The notes under the pieces: generated by a model
The model's database searches: none
What the model was told of the DNA's origin: nothing
Seen by the model: only the letters and a program-made list of their open reading frames with translations
Shown here: in pieces, positions 58,489-64,000 of the stretch
How the letters are laid out: each line of letters begins with the position of its first letter
Position numbering within the stretch: position 1 is the first letter of the stretch
Made by a program: the position numbers and the translations under genes
Assembly (NCBI GenBank): GCA_015548865.1
Contig: JADMXW010000007.1
Span: 92,315-156,314, forward strand
Reading direction: 5' to 3'
DNA length: 64,000 nucleotides
DNA from: Serratia marcescens
GTDB lineage: Bacteria; Pseudomonadota; Gammaproteobacteria; Enterobacterales; Enterobacteriaceae

Positions 58489-59003
58489 TGACGCAAGCGC
58501 ATTACTGGCTACGGCGGTTGTTAACGCAATATGAATCGGGGGCTGCCAGCTTTCCTTACCATATGGGGCTTTCCACCTCGGCTTGGCATGCACTGCTGGT
58601 ACAAATGCGCTGGTCGGCGGCAACACTTACACCTGTGCATCAGCAGCGTTTGATACTGTTAACGGAGTTGCAATCACACCGCAAGGCAGAGTGCGACCAA
58701 CTTGCCAACTGGTTGTTTGAGCATGTGGTTGAAGAGGCGGCACCGATGCATCGCGTTATTGCCAGCGCATCACTCGGGTTTAACCATCTCTGGCAAGATT
58801 TGGGGCTGGATTCTCGGGCCGAGCTGCGTGAACTGATGACGGACTGCTTTCCATCACTGGTGGCACTCAACGTGAACAATATGCGTTGGAAGAAATTCTT
58901 CTACCGCCAGCGTTGCTTGCACAGTGAAGGGGAGCTGATGTGCCGCTCCCCAACGTGCGATGACTGCTGTGAATGGGCGCACTGTTTCGCGCCCGAAGTG
59001 TGA
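58488..59003 (+). CDS. nifQ: Molybdenum-donor protein NifQ
   Basis: 171 residues from the ATG at 58488, which overlaps the nifB stop (TGATG). The C-terminal cysteine cluster CRSPTCDDCCEWAHC fits the NifQ pattern C-x4-C-x2-C-x5-C, which holds a Mo-Fe-S cluster used as molybdenum source for NifEN. Last gene of the cluster. It converges on the siderophore receptor gene with only 4 bp between the stops. Confidence 0.95.
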   Translation: MTQAHYWLRRLLTQYESGAASFPYHMGLSTSAWHALLVQMRWSAATLTPVHQQRLILLTELQSHRKAECDQLANWLFEHVVEEAAPMHRVIASASLGFNHLWQDLGLDSRAELRELMTDCFPSLVALNVNNMRWKKFFYRQRCLHSEGELMCRSPTCDDCCEWAHCFAPEV

Positions 59004-59007
59004 GGGT

Positions 59008-61185
59008 TTAGAACGACGTAGTCACACCCAGATAGTAAGCGCGCCCCGGTTCATTATAAGTGGAAGCCCCTTCGGCGGCACGGTACAGGCGCTTATCAAA
59101 CAGGTTGCTGATGCCGCCGTTGATGCGCAGGTTTTTATTTACCTGATAGCTTGCCCCAGCCCCCCAAACGGCGTAACTGCCGATAGTGCGAGAAGAAAGA
59201 CCAAGACGCTGCTCTGTATGGTTGGTGGCAGTATGGCGTGGCTTTTGCTCGCCATACTGTGTCCAACTCAGGTTAGCGGAGACCGCTTCGGTAACCTGCC
59301 AGTCCAGCAAGGTATTAACGGTATACTTGGGAATGATCGACAGTGGGTTACCGGTTTTTTTCTCTTTTGACTCGATCATGTATGTGGCATTGGTGCGCCA
59401 ATCCAACACATCGGGAATGACGGGTACACGCAGGTTGGCTTCCAGCCCTTGCACGATGGCTTTACCACCGTTTTCCCAGCGTAATACATTGGGGGTGCCT
59501 GGCGGGTTGATCAGTTCAGTACCCGACACAATTTTGTTGTTGTAATCGTTGTGGAAATAGGTCAGCCCCGCTTGATAACCGTTGTGGTTGAATTCCAGAC
59601 CAATCTCTTTGTTGATGCTGGTTTCTGGTTTCAGATCCGGATTACCCAGCAGATAGCAGGCCGTATAGTCCGTGGTGAGCGGGCAACCGTTACCGCGCGA
59701 ATAAAGCAGATAGCCAGGTGATGACTGGTACAGGTTAGGTGCTTTAAACACCCGCGCGATACCGGCTTTCAGACTGAACATGTCGCCCAGTTCCTGTTGC
59801 AGGTTAAGGCTGGGGCTGTAGTTGGCACCGAAGCGGCTGTGATAATCAAAGCGTAAGCCGGGAATGACTTTGGTACCCGGCACGACTTCAATACTATCTT
59901 CCAGATAAACGGCACTCAGCCCGGCGCTGTTTTTGCTTCTACGCTGATGAGGGTCGATGGACGAACCGGGTAGTGTGTCTTCTGATTTCCCTGTGTATCC
60001 ACTGGAGGCGGGATCGTTTAACTGTTCGCGGCTCCATTCGGCACCCAACGTTAACGTTTGCTCCGCCCAGCGTTCCAGTGGGATATTCACTTCACCATTG
60101 ACGCGATAGTTATCTAGTCGACTGGTAGTGTAGTGCCCAGGGTTATTGATGGTACCTTCGCCACCTCCAGCGAGCCCCTCAGACAAACGCGTGTTGTTTG
60201 TGTGATCGTAGGCAAAGCCAAGGCGCGATTGCCCCCAATCCCAAATACCGTGATGGGTGAGCGCATAGTTTTGGCGATACATGCGATTGGTTTCTGCACC
60301 GCTTTGTGCCAGAGCTTCGGGGATCGCGCCGCCGCCGCTGAATTGTGTATCACCGGTATAGATATTGCCTTGACGGCTGTAGCCTGCATCAAAATCGATA
60401 ATCTGCTGTGGTGAAAGTTTCCATGAAAGCTGGGTGTTGATGTCGCGATTTCGTACCCCTTCGCGACCCGCCGCATAGGAACCATTCTGACTATGATTAA
60501 TGTTCGGGTCATCAGCGTCAGTTTTGTTGATATTGCCATACAACCGCATAGTGAGCGCTTCGCCTGCCAACGGACCGGAGAGTGTGAAATTGGTGCGACG
60601 GGTGGCACCTTCTTTACTGCTTTCCGGTTGATTTCCATACAGCGATAATGTGCCTGTCCAGTGATTGGTCGGGCGCTTGGTGATGATGTTGACCACGCCA
60701 CCGGCAGCACCGGAGCCGTAACGCGCCGCTGCTGGACCTCTTAGCACTTCAATACGTTCCACGGCTTCGGCCGGTACCCAGTTGGTGTCGCCACGGGTGT
60801 CACGTTCACCGTCCCAGGAATAACGGATAGCGTTACGCGAGATAACCGGACGGCCATCAATCAAAATCAGGGTGTTTTCCGGCCCCATGCCGCGCAGATC
60901 GATTTGGCGATTGTTACCGCGCGCGCCCGTGGCGCTGTTACCGGTCAGGTTCACTCCCGGCATCTTACGGATGATCTCTGACAGATCGTTAACCGGCGGT
61001 GACTTTTGAATGTCTTCCGCTGTGATAATCGAGACACCCGGCTGCTGTTTCAATTCCTGCTCGGCGGTAGCTTTGACGGTGATGGTATCTTCATCTGCGG
61101 CAAGTACCCTGCAGGAGACAGAACCAACCAAACCCGCGACGACCAAGGTCAGCGGCGTGAGTGTGAAGAGAGGCGCTTTGTGCAT
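59008..61185 (-). CDS. iroN: TonB-dependent catecholate siderophore receptor (IroN/FepA type)
   Basis: 725 residues, the length of IroN and shorter than FepA (746). After a signal peptide (ending near VLAADED) come a TonB box (TITV), a plug domain with IIRKMPGVNLTGNS and RGMGPENTLILIDG, and a 22-strand barrel ending in F. Similarity runs closer to IroN (QELKQQPGVS, INIITKRPTN-type stretches) than to FepA, but only a database search can settle it. It should import ferric enterobactin or salmochelin-type chelates through the outer membrane. AAAAGGA precedes the start and a Fur box lies upstream. Confidence 0.9.
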   Translation of the reverse strand: MHKAPLFTLTPLTLVVAGLVGSVSCRVLAADEDTITVKATAEQELKQQPGVSIITAEDIQKSPPVNDLSEIIRKMPGVNLTGNSATGARGNNRQIDLRGMGPENTLILIDGRPVISRNAIRYSWDGERDTRGDTNWVPAEAVERIEVLRGPAAARYGSGAAGGVVNIITKRPTNHWTGTLSLYGNQPESSKEGATRRTNFTLSGPLAGEALTMRLYGNINKTDADDPNINHSQNGSYAAGREGVRNRDINTQLSWKLSPQQIIDFDAGYSRQGNIYTGDTQFSGGGAIPEALAQSGAETNRMYRQNYALTHHGIWDWGQSRLGFAYDHTNNTRLSEGLAGGGEGTINNPGHYTTSRLDNYRVNGEVNIPLERWAEQTLTLGAEWSREQLNDPASSGYTGKSEDTLPGSSIDPHQRRSKNSAGLSAVYLEDSIEVVPGTKVIPGLRFDYHSRFGANYSPSLNLQQELGDMFSLKAGIARVFKAPNLYQSSPGYLLYSRGNGCPLTTDYTACYLLGNPDLKPETSINKEIGLEFNHNGYQAGLTYFHNDYNNKIVSGTELINPPGTPNVLRWENGGKAIVQGLEANLRVPVIPDVLDWRTNATYMIESKEKKTGNPLSIIPKYTVNTLLDWQVTEAVSANLSWTQYGEQKPRHTATNHTEQRLGLSSRTIGSYAVWGAGASYQVNKNLRINGGISNLFDKRLYRAAEGASTYNEPGRAYYLGVTTSF

Positions 61186-61231
61186 TGTCCTTTTCCCGAT
61201 TGTTAGTAATATGAGGTTCCTTGACTCAAAT

Positions 61232-61250
61232 ACTAATGATTATCGTTCGC
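61232..61250. promoter_or_regulatory. Fur box upstream of the siderophore receptor
   Basis: On the minus strand GCGAACGATAATCATTAGT matches the 19-bp Fur consensus at 14 positions, including an uninterrupted GATAATCATTA core. It is 46 bp upstream of the receptor ATG. The remaining 410 bp up to yghU hold nothing I can identify. Confidence 0.7.
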
Positions 61251-61662
61251 TAATTTGGTGGGAGGTGATGCTAAGGTACACGCTCTATTGTTAATGAAAT
61301 GTAAATATGAAAAGGACGGACGAAAAAAGGAGGGCTCCCGTGGGAAAACAGCTAAAAATAACTGAAGGTGTGATACAGAGCGATGCCTTCACGCATCGCA
61401 GCGTTCAACTGCTCGTCTAAGCTTTTTAAATGAAGTCTCTGATTCATTACGATGGGAAACGAACCGCGCTACACTTATCGTCTCTTGAAATGCTGTGCGC
61501 ATTTGATGCTATCTCGACAGACGCTTGTTTGCCGGTATTCCTAGCGATTAATACCTATACTACCGGTATGTCAACTTCACTTTTCGTATTTCTTATCGGG
61601 TAGGCATTCTGGCCGATTAGTGCGCTATCACCAGTGGTCTGGCGATAGCGTTGGGAAGGGGA

Positions 61663-62493
61663 TTAGTCCAGATCGGATGCATTATGACGTTCTGCAACGC
61701 CGTCGTTACCCGTGCGATTAACCTTGCGGCCACGGATTGCTGCAGGACGTGCCGCAATCTCATCCGCCCAACGTTTGACATGGGGATAATCCTGTACCGA
61801 CAAAAACTCCGCTGCTCCGTATAAGGTACCTTGCACCAGCCAACCATACCAGGGCCAGGCGGCAATATCAGCGATACTGTATTCATTTCCTGCCAGATAA
61901 CTGTTTTTAGCCAATCGTTGGTTCAATACATCGAGCTGGCGCTTGGTTTCCATCGCGTAGCGGTTTATCGGGTATTCAAGTTTTTCTGGCGCATAGGCAT
62001 AAAAATGGCCGAAACCGCCGCCGACGAATGGGGCTGACCCCATCTGCCAGAACAGCCAATTTAGAGCCTCAGTGCGTGTGGCTGCATCCTGCGGTAGGAG
62101 TGCACAAAATTTCTCTGCCAGATAGAGCAAAATTGAACCCGACTCAAATACGCGTACTGGTGTTTCACCACTGCGATCGAGTAGCGCCGGGATTTTGGAA
62201 TTGGGATTAACTTCTACAAAACCGCTGGAGAATTGATCTCCTTCACTGATACGAATCAGCCAAGCGTCGTACTCGGCCTCGGTATGCCCAAGTGCCAACA
62301 GCTCTTCCAGCATAACCGTGACCTTGACACCGTTAGGCGTACCCTGCGAATAGAGTTGCAGCGGATGCTTGCCGACCAGCAACGCTTTTTCATGAGTAGG
62401 GCCGGAAACCGGGCGGTTGATGTTGGCGAATGCGCCGCCAGAGGTGGTCGGTTGCCATACTTTGGGTGGCACATAGGTCGAAGAACTGGCCAT
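61663..62493 (-). CDS. yghU: Glutathione-dependent disulfide-bond oxidoreductase YghU
   Basis: 276 residues, closely similar to E. coli YghU (288). An N-terminal thioredoxin-like GST domain (GGAFANINRPVSGPTHEK, GKHPLQLYSQGTPNGVKV, EVNPNSKIPAL) is followed by an alpha-helical GST domain. YghU reduces small disulfides using two bound glutathione molecules. The C-terminal tail is a little shorter than in E. coli. Same strand as the receptor gene but 477 bp away. Confidence 0.94.
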   Translation of the reverse strand: MASSSTYVPPKVWQPTTSGGAFANINRPVSGPTHEKALLVGKHPLQLYSQGTPNGVKVTVMLEELLALGHTEAEYDAWLIRISEGDQFSSGFVEVNPNSKIPALLDRSGETPVRVFESGSILLYLAEKFCALLPQDAATRTEALNWLFWQMGSAPFVGGGFGHFYAYAPEKLEYPINRYAMETKRQLDVLNQRLAKNSYLAGNEYSIADIAAWPWYGWLVQGTLYGAAEFLSVQDYPHVKRWADEIAARPAAIRGRKVNRTGNDGVAERHNASDLD

Positions 62494-62621
62494 GAAAAAC
62501 CTCCATTGATGGGGGAGCGTAGCGCGCAGCAGGTATTAATCACTACTGCGCACACGAAGCGTAACGGCTCCGTTATAGCGCTAATTTATAGTAAAGTCAG
62601 CAATAAGCTCACCTTCCCCTT

Positions 62622-62702
62622 TAGTGTGTATACCTTTTCCTGCCGGTACTCCGGCATCTGTTTAGCAAGATATGCACTATGCCATTTCGGGAATACACAC
62701 TA
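62622..62702. terminator. Inverted repeat at the end of the adhesin gene
   Basis: TAGTGTGTAT (62622-62631) and ATACACACTA (62693-62702) are exact inverted copies, with a small hairpin TGCCGG-TACT-CCGGCA (62641-62656) between them. It covers the adhesin stop codon. Possible termination or attenuation structure. Confidence 0.3.
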
Positions 62703-64000
62703 GGATTTAGTGCACACACCATACTCGATATATGCGCCGTTAGAGTCTTTCGTTATATACCCACCATGGCTCATGATAACCAAATAAACAAGACCAGGAT
62801 CTGCCCCCGTCACTGTCCAATAGCCGGTATTTACATTACCTGGACTCCAGCCTGATGGAAGACCCCATTCTGACCATAAAGAGCCGATTTGCCGGTTATT
62901 CTGCCCCTTGGTTAAGTGAGCATATTCAGGCATTTGCATCCCAAATTGCTGGCATGCTTGTTCAGTATTAGCATGATTTTTTAAACCCGATAAGTTATAA
63001 AACCATCGTGTTACTCGAAATGTGTATCTGTAGGCATTGATATTATCTTTCGCGATAATATTGATAGGTTTATTAAGTACGCTGGCTGCTAATGTAACAT
63101 TTCCTGCACTATCAACGGATGCTGATGAGCTATCACTTGAGCTCCAAGTGTAAGTGATATTTGATGCAACATTTCCACTGGCATTTATTTGAAATGTAGC
63201 ATTCGGATACGCTGTTGTTGGGAATCCGTTTCCGGCGGAGAAAGTATAATTATTTGGCGCAATAATATTGCTCACAGTACGCAATGTTAAAAAACTTACC
63301 GTCGCACTATCACTGGTGGTTTGCCCCGAGACTTCTGCGGTAACACTAAATGAACCGCCTGTCGAGTTGTCTCGATATACCGAAGCTGATACTTCTCCAT
63401 TGGCATTGGTTGTGCCCGAAGATGGTGTTAGCGTAATGCCTGATGCTTCAGATGAAAAATTAACTTTCACATTAGCAGCGGGGTTACCTTGGTCATCAAC
63501 AACTTTAGCCTTGACAGTATTATTTTCTTCACCAGCAATAGCCTTATCTGCTGTTGTTTCTACGCTGATACTTAAATTCTGAATGAAGGTGATGTTCACG
63601 CTCTGACTGGCATTATTGCTTAGTTTGGCTGTCACTGCGGTTTGCCCTGGATTTGTGTTGGTGAGTGTGGCGGTGACAATGCCATCGGGTCCGGTGGTGG
63701 CCGTCAGTGGGGTGACAGAGGCACCGTTGCCCGCCGTGAAGGTCACCGTCTGACCGGACAGCGGGTTGTTATGGGCATCAGTCACGACAGCTTTCACGCT
63801 GTTGAAATCAGTACCGTCAGAAACGGCATTGTCCTTGGTGACGGTCAGGTTTTCCGTTGTGATCACCGCGGTGCTGTCATCGGCAACAAAGCGGGTGTTA
63901 ACGCTCTGGCTGGCGTTGTTAGCCAGTGTGGCGGTAACGGAGGCAACTCCGGCCAGCGTGTTGGTGAGCGTGGCGGTGACAATGCCATCGGGTCCGGTGG
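62700..64000 (-). CDS. Intimin/invasin-like adhesin, C-terminal part (partial at right edge)
   Basis: The frame is open to the right edge, so only the last 430 or so residues are seen. They consist of tandem bacterial Ig-like (BIg1) domains with repeated NASQSVN, GPDGIVTATLTNT and NPLSGQTVTFTAGNGA. A BIg2-like segment follows (VDSAGNVTLAASV), then a C-terminal lectin-like domain with two cysteines (ACQQFG near its start, GVCTKS at the end). This is the passenger architecture of inverse autotransporters that display adhesins on the outer membrane. The beta-barrel lies outside the window. Confidence 0.85.
   Translation of the reverse strand, partial: TGPDGIVTATLTNTLAGVASVTATLANNASQSVNTRFVADDSTAVITTENLTVTKDNAVSDGTDFNSVKAVVTDAHNNPLSGQTVTFTAGNGASVTPLTATTGPDGIVTATLTNTNPGQTAVTAKLSNNASQSVNITFIQNLSISVETTADKAIAGEENNTVKAKVVDDQGNPAANVKVNFSSEASGITLTPSSGTTNANGEVSASVYRDNSTGGSFSVTAEVSGQTTSDSATVSFLTLRTVSNIIAPNNYTFSAGNGFPTTAYPNATFQINASGNVASNITYTWSSSDSSSASVDSAGNVTLAASVLNKPINIIAKDNINAYRYTFRVTRWFYNLSGLKNHANTEQACQQFGMQMPEYAHLTKGQNNRQIGSLWSEWGLPSGWSPGNVNTGYWTVTGADPGLVYLVIMSHGGYITKDSNGAYIEYGVCTKS
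63671..64000. repeat. 303-bp tandem repeat encoding Ig-like domains
   Basis: The segment beginning CGGTGACAATGCCATCGGGT at 63671 recurs at 63974, a period of 303 bp (101 codons, one Ig-like domain). DNA-level identity suggests recent duplication. The second copy is cut by the window edge. Confidence 0.75.

Overview
The window reads as the chromosome of a nitrogen-fixing gamma-proteobacterium of the order Enterobacterales. The cbl, gltP, dcuB, patD, patA, mltB and yghU products all resemble their E. coli counterparts closely. The nif genes have the Klebsiella-type content and order (J, HDKTY, ENX, USVWZM, F, LA, BQ). NEL-type effector debris, an intimin/invasin-like adhesin and an unusual insertion in the nif cluster point to a host- or plant-associated lineage outside Klebsiella, but the genus cannot be fixed from this sequence alone.

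Layout. 1-2.8 kb: tail of an ABC permease/permease/ATPase/thioredoxin operon of the kind that accompanies P19/FTR iron uptake. 2.9-4.9 kb: AraC regulator and EamA exporter. 5.3-9.6 kb: cbl, gltP and dcuB, with a perfect FNR palindrome upstream of gltP. 10.3-13.8 kb: a small acidic ORF and the putrescine-to-GABA genes patD and patA. 13.9-15.4 kb: an ArsR regulator, then an AT-rich gene graveyard holding a frameshifted NEL (IpaH/SspH-type) E3 ligase effector remnant. 15.6-17.7 kb: a stand-alone second elongation factor G behind a palindrome-bearing promoter. 17.8-21.0 kb: LysR regulator, EamA exporter and mltB. 21.1-30.3 kb: an acidic-polysaccharide locus with three polysaccharide lyases (one exported, two apparently cytoplasmic) around a four-gene CUT1-type ABC importer. 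30.4-59.0 kb: the nif cluster. 59.0-64.0 kb: an IroN/FepA-type siderophore receptor with a Fur box, yghU, and the C-terminal end of an intimin/invasin-like adhesin with 303-bp tandem repeats that runs off the window.

The nif cluster has all twenty Klebsiella-type genes, each apparently intact. Seven sigma-54 promoters (GG-N10-GC) can be read, in front of nifJ, nifH, nifE, nifU, nifF, nifL and nifB. Four NifA upstream activator sites (TGT-N10-ACA) and two NtrC-like sites upstream of nifLA are also visible. This gives the expected cascade: NtrC activates nifLA, NifL antagonises NifA, and NifA with sigma-54 drives the other operons.

Two genes do not belong to the canonical set. A GNAT acetyltransferase lies between nifM and nifF. 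The more striking one is a 3.8-kb, very AT-rich ORF between nifY and nifE. It encodes a 1271-residue effector- or toxin-like protein with a metzincin-type HEXXHXXGXXD motif. A large putative virulence or interaction protein inside an otherwise intact nif cluster is the most unusual thing here. The second EF-G with its own operator and the three-lyase uptake locus come next.
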